Assembly: GCA_020851465.1 (NCBI GenBank)
Contig: JADZCR010000006.1
Location: 248,001 to 312,000 of the forward strand
Origin: Phycisphaeraceae bacterium
Lineage (GTDB): Bacteria > Planctomycetota > Phycisphaerae > Phycisphaerales > Phycisphaeraceae
Reading direction: 5' to 3'
DNA: 64,000 nt
Shown: one piece after another, positions 37,188 through 44,414 of the stretch
Position numbering within the stretch: position 1 is the first letter of the stretch
Layout: the number at the start of each line of letters is the position of its first letter
Notes under the pieces: model-generated
What the model was told of the DNA's origin: nothing
The model's database searches: none
The model's input: only the letters and a program-made list of their open reading frames with translations
Made by a program: the position numbers and the translations under genes

Positions 37188-37208
37188 GGGAGTTCCCTGA
37201 ATCAGTGA

Positions 37209-37244
37209 CAGAAGCCCCGCCCGAACAGGCGTGAAAGGCTTCTG
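37209..37244. repeat. Inverted repeat upstream of the PEP-CTERM gene
   Basis: CAGAAGCC (37209-37216) and GGCTTCTG (37237-37244) are exact inverted repeats with an inner CGCC/GGCG pair. A second small repeat, GGGGAA and TTCCCC, is at 37277-37294. Both lie between the PEP-CTERM gene and the MBL gene, and in RNA they could form a leader hairpin; there is no T-run of a normal terminator. Confidence 0.5.
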
Positions 37245-37371
37245 CGTCCAACAAGAGAACCATTTGGCACATCGCCGGGGAAGGGTAATTCCCCAAAGAA
37301 GCCACTTGGAGGTGGGTTTGTATGGTTTGGAAGAGAGGTGATGCCGTGAAAAGGCTGGCGTGCCGGTTTAA

Positions 37372-38280
37372 TCAACCAGCCCAGACTTCGCCGATCTGTC
37401 GGATGATGATGCGACTCTGTCCCGTACCCGCTGCATCGAGCAATCGCTCGATCGGCTCAGCAGGCGGTTCCTTGGAGAGTTTGAACGTGCTGTGATGGAT
37501 CGGCAGCACGTGTTCGGCGAAGGCGTGGTTCGCCATCGTCCACGCCTGCTCCGGAGTGGCGTGGGACTGAATCCACGGGTCGTATGCGCCAATGCCAAGG
37601 ATGGCCATATCCACTTTGCCAATTTCCCGGAACCGTTCGTGGTACGCCGAGTCCCCGCCGTAGAGCACTCGGCGATGATCCGCTTCGATGACAAAGCCTC
37701 CATAACCGCGGAAGACATCCAGCACGGCACGTGCGCCCCAGTGGTTCACTTCACAGGCGGTGATTTTCAGGTTGTCGATGTGGATGGATTCGCCCCACGC
37801 CAGTTCGGTCACGCTGGAAAAACCCAGGTCAGCCACGAGATCACGATTATGTGAGGAGATGATGACCGGCACCGATTTGGGCAGCCGGTGCAGCGTCGGT
37901 CGGTCGAGGTGATCGAAGTGGGCGTGGGAAATCAGGATCAGATCGAGCGGAGGCAATTCACTGAAAGAGGTCGCAGGCCCAAAGAGCCGTTTGGAACCTG
38001 CGGTGATGACCCCAAGCCCCAGACCCACGCGATTCATCAGAACCGGATCGGTGATGATCGTTTTGCCTCCCAGCCGCAGGAGTACGGTCGCGTGACCGAT
38101 CCACGCAGCGGCAAACTCGTGACGCTGCCAGCCCTGCAAATTCAGTCGACGCGGCGGTGGCGGCGGGGGGCTGAGGCGGTCGAACCAGCGCAAACGACCT
38201 CGCCCGCGACCCAGTTGGTCGGCAATCCGTAGCGAAAGCGGATGGTTATAAGGAAAACGCTTGTAGCGACGCCAGTTCAC
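37372..38280 (-). CDS. MBL-fold hydrolase (UlaG/NAPE-PLD-like)
   Basis: 302 residues, GTG start at 38280 with GGAG about 10 bases upstream. The metal motif is HAHFDH (in LILISHAHFDHLDRPT), followed by SSHNRD, a His-containing loop (CEVNHWG), and GGDSAYH with the bridging Asp. The motif HxHxDH and the overall length fit beta-lactamase-fold metallo-hydrolases of the UlaG/NAPE-PLD group, which hydrolyse phosphodiesters or lactones. Arg/Pro-rich N-terminus (about 20-50) is unlike the family core. Neighbours do not suggest the substrate. Confidence 0.88.
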   Translation of the reverse strand: MNWRRYKRFPYNHPLSLRIADQLGRGRGRLRWFDRLSPPPPPPRRLNLQGWQRHEFAAAWIGHATVLLRLGGKTIITDPVLMNRVGLGLGVITAGSKRLFGPATSFSELPPLDLILISHAHFDHLDRPTLHRLPKSVPVIISSHNRDLVADLGFSSVTELAWGESIHIDNLKITACEVNHWGARAVLDVFRGYGGFVIEADHRRVLYGGDSAYHERFREIGKVDMAILGIGAYDPWIQSHATPEQAWTMANHAFAEHVLPIHHSTFKLSKEPPAEPIERLLDAAGTGQSRIIIRQIGEVWAG

Positions 38281-38342
38281 TGCACGAGACTCCGGGACAG
38301 CTACATGATATGTCCAGCGGATGCGATGATTCGCATACCAAG

Positions 38343-38492
38343 CCGCACGAATAAAATCAGATGCGGGGTGAGACGGCTGAAAGATGCAAAGTCTTTCTGT
38401 CAGGCTTGCCGCACGCTGGAACGGGCGTTATTGTTTGTGACCCCCGCGAGGGGAGACTGAGCCCGTTTGGGCTCATTTGTTTAGAGGTTCCG
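38343..38492 (+). promoter_or_regulatory. Structured leader upstream of the PTS IIA gene
   Basis: About 150 bases with three hairpins in a row: GAAAGA/TCTTTC (38379-38397), CCCC-GCGA-GGGG (38442-38453) with a GNRA tetraloop, and TGAGCCC-GTTT-GGGCTCA (38458-38475) followed by TTTGTTTA. The last ends 9 bases before TTCCG and 18 bases before the ATG. I do not recognise a known riboswitch. Together the shape is that of an attenuator or regulatory leader. Confidence 0.45.
38458..38483 (+). terminator. Terminator-like hairpin in the PTS IIA leader
   Basis: A perfect 7-bp stem, TGAGCCC/GGGCTCA, with a 4-base loop is followed by TTTGTTT. It lies directly before the gene start, so it fits transcription attenuation better than the end of an upstream gene; the nearest upstream gene runs away from it. 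Confidence 0.5.
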
Positions 38493-38960
38493 ATGCGGCT
38501 GACCGAAATCCTTCAACCTGCGTGCATCAAAGTGCCCCTGGCCGCCACGGTCAAGCAGGGCGCGATTTTCGAGTTGATTGATCTGCTCGCCGCCTGTCAC
38601 AAGCTCGTCTCACCCGAACAACTCAAAGAAGCGGTCTGGTCACGCGAGCTGACGCGCACCACGGGGATCGGTCACGGCATCGCCATTCCGCACGGTAAGA
38701 GTGCCGGTTGTGCGCAGCTGAGCATGGCGATCGGGCTGACATCACACCCGCTGGAGTTTGGTGCCATCGACGGCCGTCCGGTGCAGATCATCATCCTGCT
38801 CGCCAGCCCTCCGGACCAGACCGGCCCGCATATTCAGGCTCTGGCCCGCATCAGTCGTCTGCTCACCGATGATCGCATCCGCACCGCGATGAAAACAGCC
38901 CCGTCCAGCGATGCGATTTACAAACTCATCGCAGATCACGAGATTCAAGACAACGTGTAA
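38493..38960 (+). CDS. PTS IIA-type phosphotransfer protein (PtsN/fructose IIA family)
   Basis: 155 residues from the ATG at 38493. The frame is open back to 38361, but the upstream part covers the structured leader and is rejected. The PTS IIA-2 domain is complete, with the phosphorylated His in the motif GHGIAIPHGKS (about residues 64-74) after the conserved REL-TRTTGIG segment. It could serve either sugar uptake or the regulatory nitrogen-PTS; no other PTS genes are nearby, which favours a regulatory (PtsN-like) role. Transcription may be controlled by the terminator-like hairpin just upstream. Confidence 0.9.
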   Translation: MRLTEILQPACIKVPLAATVKQGAIFELIDLLAACHKLVSPEQLKEAVWSRELTRTTGIGHGIAIPHGKSAGCAQLSMAIGLTSHPLEFGAIDGRPVQIIILLASPPDQTGPHIQALARISRLLTDDRIRTAMKTAPSSDAIYKLIADHEIQDNV

Positions 38961-39029
38961 CTGCTCGCAGCCGTCCGCAATACGCAATCATGCGACAACG
39001 TCGCGGGGCTGCGTCAGAGTGGAGTGTGG

Positions 39030-39614
39030 TTATTCGCTCGTCGTCGCGGCGGAGTTGTAACGGGTCATCGCCTTGTCGATTCCCTCGCGGAGCCAGCATT
39101 CGATCGCATCACAGGACAGATCAAGCGCGGGTTCCAGGCGTGATTCCTGATCGGGACTGAATCGTCCGAGCACGTAATCAACCTGCGGGATGCGTCCGCG
39201 TGAGTCGATGCCGATGCGCAGTCGCGGATAGGTTGTCGTGCCCAGGGCACGTTCGACATCCGCCAGACCGTTATGTCCGCCCGCGCTGCCGTCGGCACGG
39301 AGGCGGATTCGTCCGCAGTCGAGCGCCAGGTCGTCCACCACTACGATGAGATCGCGCGGTTCGAGTTTGTAGAACGCCGTCGCCTCGACGATCGCCAGAC
39401 CAGAGCGATTCATGAACGTCAGCGGCTGCATGACCAGGCATTTCTGGCCGGCGATCGTTCCCTCAAGCACCCCGGCGTGGAATTTCTCCTTTGCCGGCGC
39501 ACCGTCAGCAAGTCTATGCCTTGTCGCCAGACGGTCCACGACCATGAATCCCGCGTTATGACGGGATTTGGCGTATTCCGGGCCGGGATTACCAAGACCG
39601 ACGATGAGCTTCAT
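39030..39614 (-). CDS. pth: Peptidyl-tRNA hydrolase
   Basis: 194 residues from the ATG at 39614. The family start MKLIVGLGNPGPEYAKSRHN contains the catalytic His of the second motif (RHNAGF), and the middle contains FMNRSGLA and VVDDLALDCGRIRLRADGSAGGHNG, all hallmarks of Pth, which frees tRNA from stalled peptidyl-tRNA. It is the last gene of the conserved order glmU-prs-rplY-pth found in many bacteria. The longer open frame to 39704 is rejected because it extends outside the family start. Confidence 0.95.
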   Translation of the reverse strand: MKLIVGLGNPGPEYAKSRHNAGFMVVDRLATRHRLADGAPAKEKFHAGVLEGTIAGQKCLVMQPLTFMNRSGLAIVEATAFYKLEPRDLIVVVDDLALDCGRIRLRADGSAGGHNGLADVERALGTTTYPRLRIGIDSRGRIPQVDYVLGRFSPDQESRLEPALDLSCDAIECWLREGIDKAMTRYNSAATTSE

Positions 39615-39640
39615 GTGATGGCCGATTGACGATAGTCGAA

Positions 39641-39695
39641 GGCCGATGGAAGAACGAAGTGGAACCACTGTCCCAACCGCGTCCGACCATCGGCC
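39641..39695. repeat. Inverted repeat between rplY and pth
   Basis: GGCCGATGG (39641-39649) and CCATCGGCC (39687-39695) are exact inverted repeats around a smaller GTGG-AA-CCAC hairpin. In the rplY-pth transcript this could form a processing or attenuation hairpin; there is no T-run. Confidence 0.5.
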
Positions 39696-39716
39696 AGCGA
39701 CCATCGACGTGAGTTT

Positions 39717-40415
39717 TTACTTCTTGGCTGCTGCCGCACCGCCTGCGGGTTTGGCACCGGCTGCCGGGGCCTCGCCCTCGGCGCCTTCCTCGGCTTTCTT
39801 GCCGATGACTTCGGGTTCCGCACCGCCTTCGGCGGGGGCTGCGACTTCCACGACCTCTTCCTTCACGACGGTGATAACCGCGATGATCGTGTCCGGGTCC
39901 AGCGTGGTCGTCACGCCTTCAGGCAGCTTGATGTCCTTGACGGTCAGTGTGTCGTCAACCTTGAGGCTGCTCACGTCAGCCTTGACGTTGTCGGGGATTT
40001 CGGTTGCCAGACACTCGACCTCGATTTCGGTGAACGGGTGTTCGAGAATCGCACCGGTCTCCTTGAGGCCGGGGGCTTCGCCGACGAGCACCAGAGGCAC
40101 TTCGACCTTGACCCGTTCATTGAGGTCAACGCGCGCCAGGTCCAGGTGAACGATGACCGATCCCAGGTGGTCCCACTGCACTTCCTTGACCAGGCAAGGC
40201 TCGGTGGACTTGTCCACGACGACCTCAACCAGGTGCGTGTTGCGGTGGAGCAGGTCATGGATTTCCTCCGCGTTGGCGGAAGCGTGGACCGCTTCCTTCT
40301 TGTGACCGTAGATCACCACCGGGAGCTGGCCTGCTTTGCGCAGGCGGGCGGCGTAACGGCTGCCCAGACGATCGCGGTGTTGAACCTTTACCTTGGGAAT
40401 CTCTCGCTTGGCCAT
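39717..40415 (-). CDS. rplY: Ribosomal protein bL25, long CTC form
   Basis: 232 residues from the ATG at 40415, with GGAG about 9 bases upstream. An N-terminal 5S-rRNA-binding L25 domain (about 1-95, with RLRKAGQLPVVIYG) and the C-terminal TL5/CTC beta domain (about 96-185) are followed by an Ala/Glu/Pro-rich tail (about 190-232). The tail is lower in conservation and not part of the folded domain. The protein binds 5S rRNA in the large subunit. The gene lies between prs and pth, the usual order. Confidence 0.95.
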   Translation of the reverse strand: MAKREIPKVKVQHRDRLGSRYAARLRKAGQLPVVIYGHKKEAVHASANAEEIHDLLHRNTHLVEVVVDKSTEPCLVKEVQWDHLGSVIVHLDLARVDLNERVKVEVPLVLVGEAPGLKETGAILEHPFTEIEVECLATEIPDNVKADVSSLKVDDTLTVKDIKLPEGVTTTLDPDTIIAVITVVKEEVVEVAAPAEGGAEPEVIGKKAEEGAEGEAPAAGAKPAGGAAAAKK

Positions 40416-40481
40416 GATGCGTTCTCCATCTTTGGGGTCGTTGGTTTCGACCGGTTTGTAGTTATCCGTTCTCAATAAAAC

Positions 40482-41474
40482 TCAGCCGTTGTGTCCCGGA
40501 TTCCCGCCGTTCTTGCGGAAGAGGCTGGAAACCGACTGGTTGTGGTGGATGCGGTGAATCGCTTCGCCCAGAAGCTCAGCGACGCTTAGCTCGACGAGCT
40601 TTGACTCGATCGTTTTGCAGCGAGGGCCGCAGGGGATCGTATCGGTGACGACGACCTTGCTGATGGGCGAGTCCGCGAGGCGTTCCATCGCCAGGCCGAC
40701 GAGCACAGGGTGCGTGCAGGCGGCCATCACATCGCTAGCGCCGTTGGCTTTGACGAGTTTCGCAGCCTCGACCATGGTGCCCGCGGTGCTGATCATGTCA
40801 TCGAACATCAGCGCGGTCTTGCCTTTGACCTCGCCGATGATGCTGTCGGAAAGCACCTCGGAACTGCTCTTGCGTTTTTTGTTGACGATCGCCAGATCGC
40901 CGCCGAGCCAGTTGGCGTATTTGTTGGCCATCTTTGCGTTGCCCACATCGGGGCTGACGACGACGATGTCGCCCAGCTCGGCACGTATGCTGTCGAAGTA
41001 ATCGACGATAACCGGCGCAGCGTGCAGGTGATCCACCGGAATATCGAAAAATCCCTGAATCTGCTCCGCGTGCATGTCCATCGCCAGCACGCGATCGGCT
41101 CCGGCGGTCGTGATGAGATTGGCGACGAGCTTGGCGGTGATCGGCGTGCGGCCTTCATCCTTGCGGTCCTGCCGTGCGTAACCGAAATACGGAATCACCG
41201 CAGTTACGCGGCGGGCGCTGGCGCGTTTGAGGCAGTCGATATAGATCAGCAGTTCCATCAGGTGGGCATTGACGGGGTGATACGTCGATTGGACGACGTA
41301 GCAATCCCGGCCGCGCACGTCTTCTTCGAGTTTGACGAGCAGCTCGCCGTCGGGAAACAGATCAGTGTGTCCCTGACCGACCGGCAGGTCGAGGTATTTG
41401 CAGATGCTTTCGCACAAATCCCGGCTGGCGCGGCCGCAGAATATTTTGAGGTAGTCACGATCGGCGCGGCTCAT
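40482..41474 (-). CDS. prs: Ribose-phosphate pyrophosphokinase
   Basis: 330 residues. It makes PRPP from ribose 5-phosphate and ATP. The family sequence is clear: FCGRASRDLCESICKYLDL at the start, DLHAAPVIVDYF-type PRPP loops (DMHAEQIQGFFDIPVDHLHA), and the PRPP-binding DDMISTAGTMVEA near residue 222. The start overlaps the stop of the glmU-like gene by 4 bases (ATGA), so the two are translationally coupled. Confidence 0.96.
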   Translation of the reverse strand: MSRADRDYLKIFCGRASRDLCESICKYLDLPVGQGHTDLFPDGELLVKLEEDVRGRDCYVVQSTYHPVNAHLMELLIYIDCLKRASARRVTAVIPYFGYARQDRKDEGRTPITAKLVANLITTAGADRVLAMDMHAEQIQGFFDIPVDHLHAAPVIVDYFDSIRAELGDIVVVSPDVGNAKMANKYANWLGGDLAIVNKKRKSSSEVLSDSIIGEVKGKTALMFDDMISTAGTMVEAAKLVKANGASDVMAACTHPVLVGLAMERLADSPISKVVVTDTIPCGPRCKTIESKLVELSVAELLGEAIHRIHHNQSVSSLFRKNGGNPGHNG

Positions 41475-42301
41475 GCGGAGACCCTTTTTGATGGAGGGGT
41501 CGTGGATGGAGAAGACGCGACGCCATCCTCCGCCAGACGGGCGCGGAGGATGCGATCCACCTGAGCCAACTGCTCGGGCGTGTTGATCGAGAGAACATCC
41601 GCGGCGGGCACCGCATCGACGACGCCGACGCGGTGACCTTGTGCTTTGAGCAGTGCGGGTACATCGGTCAGGTAATACTCACGCTGGCTGTTGGTGTTTT
41701 TCACCTGCGAAAGGCCGGCAAAAAGCAGATCGCTGCGGAAGCAGTAATAGCTCGGATTGATCTCACGCACTTTGAGCTGGTCCGGCGAGGCGTCCTTCTG
41801 CTCGACGATCCGATCGAAGGAGCGGTCCGACGGGTTGCGAATGACGCGGCCGTAACCCGACGGATCGTCAAGGATCGCGGTAGCCAGTGTCGCGGCGGAG
41901 TCCGTCTGACGGTGAACCTGAAGGAGCTGCGCCAGCGTCCGGGCACGGATCAGCGGGCCGTCGCCGGCGAGAATGAAAACATCGGACACGGGCTGGCCGG
42001 TGAAAACCGGTTCAGCCATCCGTGTCGCGTGGCCAGTGCCCAGCTGTTCTTTCTGCTCGACAAACACGCAATCAGATCGACCGGCGAGCGACTCCCGCAC
42101 TTTATCCGCGCCGTAACCGACGACCACCACGCACCGCGTCACGCCCGCCTGACGGCAGGCCTCGGCCACCCACCAGACCATCGGCTTGTCAGCGACGCGA
42201 TGCACGACCTTGGGCAGGTCGCTGTTCATCCGTGTGCCCTTGCCTGCGGCGAGAATGATCGCCTGCGGCGCGTCCGAAGTTTTACAGCTCGGCTTGATCA
42301 T
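41471..42301 (-). CDS. GlmU-type uridylyltransferase, N-terminal domain only
   Basis: 276 residues. The nucleotidyltransferase half of GlmU is complete: LAAGKGTRMNSDLPKV at the start, EQLGTGHA, GDGPLI, YGRVIR, EQKDA and EYYLTD. The C-terminal left-handed beta-helix acetyltransferase half is missing (full GlmU is about 450 residues). The stop overlaps prs by 4 bases, so the shortening is clean and not a frameshift. The product should make UDP-GlcNAc from GlcNAc-1-phosphate; acetylation of glucosamine-1-phosphate would need another protein. Gene order glmU-prs-rplY-pth supports the call. Confidence 0.9.
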   Translation of the reverse strand: MIKPSCKTSDAPQAIILAAGKGTRMNSDLPKVVHRVADKPMVWWVAEACRQAGVTRCVVVVGYGADKVRESLAGRSDCVFVEQKEQLGTGHATRMAEPVFTGQPVSDVFILAGDGPLIRARTLAQLLQVHRQTDSAATLATAILDDPSGYGRVIRNPSDRSFDRIVEQKDASPDQLKVREINPSYYCFRSDLLFAGLSQVKNTNSQREYYLTDVPALLKAQGHRVGVVDAVPAADVLSINTPEQLAQVDRILRARLAEDGVASSPSTTPPSKRVSA

Positions 42302-42364
42302 TGTTTACCAAACGTGGAAACCCGAAGTTAAGAGCCGACGGCAACGATTTCGTCGGCGACTCAA

Positions 42365-42435
42365 CTGACCCGCTAGGATTCGAACCTAGACACTCAGGAC
42401 CAAAACCTGATGTGCTACCGTTACACCACGGGTCA
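42365..42435 (-). tRNA. tRNA-Gln (anticodon TTG)
   Basis: A 71-base cloverleaf reads from 42435 to 42365. The acceptor stem pairs TGACCCG with CGGGTCA, the anticodon arm is TCAGG-TTTTGGT-CCTGA with anticodon TTG, and the T arm has the sequence TAGGTTCGAATCCTA. The discriminator is G. No CCA is encoded. It lies 63 bases upstream of the glmU-like gene on the same strand. Confidence 0.95.
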
Positions 42436-42746
42436 ATGACAGGGCGGACAACGCTCCGACCTGCGTCGAACCAAGTTTTAGCGGGCTTCCGACAGCGTCC
42501 GCGCCAAGCAGGGGCGAACGAGGAGAGGATGCGCCGCACTTTCCTGGAAGCTCGAGCCTGCCCATCAGCCGGCGCTTTGGGGCAGGTTCCTGTCCGCGCC
42601 GCGAGGCCCCATGCCTCGTGTCACGGTCGGCTTCCCTGGGGAAGTCGCAACAGTTTAAGCCATGCACTGATGATGTCAAGAATTCCATCACCCGTCAGGA
42701 ACCGGCTCATCTCTCCGGACTATCTACGTGACGATCAGCGTAAAGA
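42436..42746. other. Gene-free, G+C-rich region with hairpins
   Basis: No convincing protein gene is seen here. On the minus strand it carries a promoter (42679-42652) and then several short hairpins, such as CTTCCC/GGGAAG, GAGGC/GCCTC and CAGG/CCTG, before tRNA-Gln. It may be a long leader that is processed from tRNA-Gln, or a small RNA. It lacks the conserved core of the signal-recognition-particle RNA, and I do not see the shape of 6S RNA. Confidence 0.4.
42652..42679 (-). promoter_or_regulatory. Promoter upstream of tRNA-Gln
   Basis: TTGACA (42679-42674) is a perfect -35 box, followed after 16 bases by TAAACT (42657-42652), a 4-of-6 match to the -10 box. The predicted start is near 42645, about 210 bases before tRNA-Gln. 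No terminator occurs between them. Confidence 0.55.
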
Positions 42747-43751
42747 TCATCGGAATCGCTGCAACGCCAGAATTTTCTGCGGGCTTTCCGGCTGGCGGGT
42801 CCGTGCGCTGAGCAGGGTCGCCAGGCAGCAGGCCAGCGTATGAATGGGCAGACTACCCGCGCCATCCGTGGCGGCCAGATCGGGCCTGCTGATAAATCGC
42901 TGCCAACTGTCAGCAACCAACTCGGCGAAGTCCGGAGTCTTTTCGGATGTCGCGTGGTCCACCGTTTGGCCGTCGAGGCTGGAAAGGGAATAGGAACTGT
43001 CGCCGATCTCCAGCCGTCCCTTGTCGGCCAGCACGTGGAGATTTCGGCGCGGAATGACGCCATTGTCGCTGACCTCGATCAATGCAGCAGCGGTGCCCGC
43101 CAGCCGTGCATGCAGCGCGAGGTGGCCGGTCGCGGCGCGGGGATTGTCCGGTGAGGCACTGAGAACGCTCACGAGGGTGGCGTCCACGGTTTCAGGCAAT
43201 GCGGTGAAGTGCAGGATGGTGCGCCATGCGTCATAAAGCCGAGCAAAGAGCGAGCATTCATTGGGCAGACCAAGAGAGGTAAAGCTCACGAGCTGCGCGG
43301 TGCCGACGTGTTCATGCGGGTCTGCTGCACTGATCCAACCGGAGGAACGGACAAAAGCGGGTAGCAGCGCGACCGAACCAGCCGTACCGCCCGTGCTGCG
43401 CGACGTATCCGGCAGTATCTCCGATCCGCGAACCGGTCCCAGCATTTCCAACCCTGCCAGCGGCGGCTCGATGGTCAACACCGTCGCGCCCTGTGTGGTG
43501 GCGGCGGAGAGATCTTCGCGTGACAGCCCTTCCATCGTCATGAGCAAAACAAACGCAGCAGGACGGTCGATGATGAGCTTGCGAAAATCATCCTGCGTCG
43601 GCGAGTCGAACGTGCGCCCCAATGCGGCGACTTCCGCCGAACGTGAACCGCCCAGGCCGATCACTCGTACACTCATTCCCATGCGGTCCACGATGCGCTG
43701 AGCGAGCGGGGCCCTTGCTGTGTCGGTCCAGATGACAACCTCATGCGACAT
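42747..43751 (-). CDS. Gfo/Idh/MocA-like oxidoreductase
   Basis: 334 residues from the ATG at 43751. The length and the order of a nucleotide-binding-like first half (VIGLGGSRSAEVAALG, residues about 32-47) and a second half that ends in LACCLATLLSART suggest the Gfo/Idh/MocA group, but the family Gly-rich motif (GxGxxG) and the EKP signature are both modified or lacking, so the assignment is weak. A TTG upstream at 43772 is possible. TAGACT (43764-43759) ends 7 bases before the ATG, which predicts a nearly leaderless transcript. It might be a non-catalytic family member. Confidence 0.6.
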   Translation of the reverse strand: MSHEVVIWTDTARAPLAQRIVDRMGMSVRVIGLGGSRSAEVAALGRTFDSPTQDDFRKLIIDRPAAFVLLMTMEGLSREDLSAATTQGATVLTIEPPLAGLEMLGPVRGSEILPDTSRSTGGTAGSVALLPAFVRSSGWISAADPHEHVGTAQLVSFTSLGLPNECSLFARLYDAWRTILHFTALPETVDATLVSVLSASPDNPRAATGHLALHARLAGTAAALIEVSDNGVIPRRNLHVLADKGRLEIGDSSYSLSSLDGQTVDHATSEKTPDFAELVADSWQRFISRPDLAATDGAGSLPIHTLACCLATLLSARTRQPESPQKILALQRFR

Positions 43752-43855
43752 GCGCGACAGTCTAATCTCCAAATGATGATCGAGGAGAGAAGATGCGGCC
43801 GCGGCTGGTCCAGAGAATGTTCAGTGATCCGGAAGTCCGGCGATCAGGTCTCCGG

Positions 43856-43884
43856 TCGCCATCGCGGTGTGGGTGTTCTATAAT
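43856..43884 (+). promoter_or_regulatory. Promoter of the RNase P RNA gene
   Basis: A perfect -10 box TATAAT (43879-43884) is preceded after 17 bases by TCGCCA (43856-43861), which matches the -35 consensus at four positions. The predicted start is near 43891, next to the P1 stem of the RNA. Confidence 0.8.
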
Positions 43885-43891
43885 TTCATTA

Positions 43892-44303
43892 CGGCGTGGA
43901 TGAGGCGATCGCTCGGGTGATTCGTCATCCGGGAGGAAAGTCCGAACACGACAGGACACGGTGATGGGTAACGCCCATCTGCCGGCTGGGTGACGAGCCG
44001 GTACGGGACAGCGCCACAGAAAATACACCGCCGACCGCTTCTCGCTTGCGAGCAGCGGGGTAAGGGTGAAATGGTGGTGTAAGAGACCACCGCCCGCCTG
44101 GTGACAGGCGGGGCACGGCAAGCCCCACCGCGTGCAAAGCCAAGCAGCCCCGTGGAATCGCGCGATCACCTCAAGGGATTCCGACGCCTGTCCGGCGTGG
44201 GGCGGGTAGGCTGCTAGAGCCCGGCGGTAACGACGGGCCCAGAGAAATGGTCGCCTGCTTCGGGTAACCGGAGCAAACAGAATTCGGCTTACGTTCCACG
44301 CCG
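43892..44303 (+). ncRNA. rnpB: RNase P RNA, bacterial type A
   Basis: The catalytic RNA that trims the 5' end of pre-tRNAs. The ends pair as P1 (CGGCGTGGA with TCCACGCCG). The conserved 5' core GAGGAAAGTCCGAACAC is present near 43934, and the 3' core ACAGAATTCGGCTTA near 44278. In between are stems expected for type A, such as the P3-like and P12-like helices. The transcript begins at a strong promoter and is followed by a clear terminator. Confidence 0.95.
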
Positions 44304-44314
44304 CCGCAATGGAA

Positions 44315-44352
44315 ACGGGCCGTCGGGTAAACCCGGCGGCCCGTGCCTTTTT
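44315..44352 (+). terminator. Rho-independent terminator of RNase P RNA
   Basis: A 13-bp, G+C-rich stem (44315-44344, with one T-G pair) with a 4-base loop is followed by GCC and five T (44348-44352). Confidence 0.85.
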
Positions 44353-44414
44353 ATCGTTGTCTCAACCCGTGCGTGACTCGTCGAATCGACGCACATTTTC
44401 CCATCGAGGCAGCG

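Noticed and set aside
37265-37270. TGGCAC as a sigma-54 promoter -24 box for the PEP-CTERM gene
   Set aside because: It is on the wrong strand for that gene and no TTGC follows at the proper distance.
38361-38492. N-terminal extension of the PTS IIA gene
   Set aside because: The extra 44 residues cover hairpins of the leader and have no similarity to the family; the family start fits the ATG at 38493.
41471-42301. Frameshift as the reason for the short GlmU
   Set aside because: The stop overlaps the prs start in an ATGA arrangement and no beta-helix repeats are seen in other frames downstream.
42436-42746. Signal-recognition-particle RNA or 6S RNA in the gene-free region
   Set aside because: The conserved SRP core with GGAAGG is absent and the large central bubble of 6S RNA is not seen.
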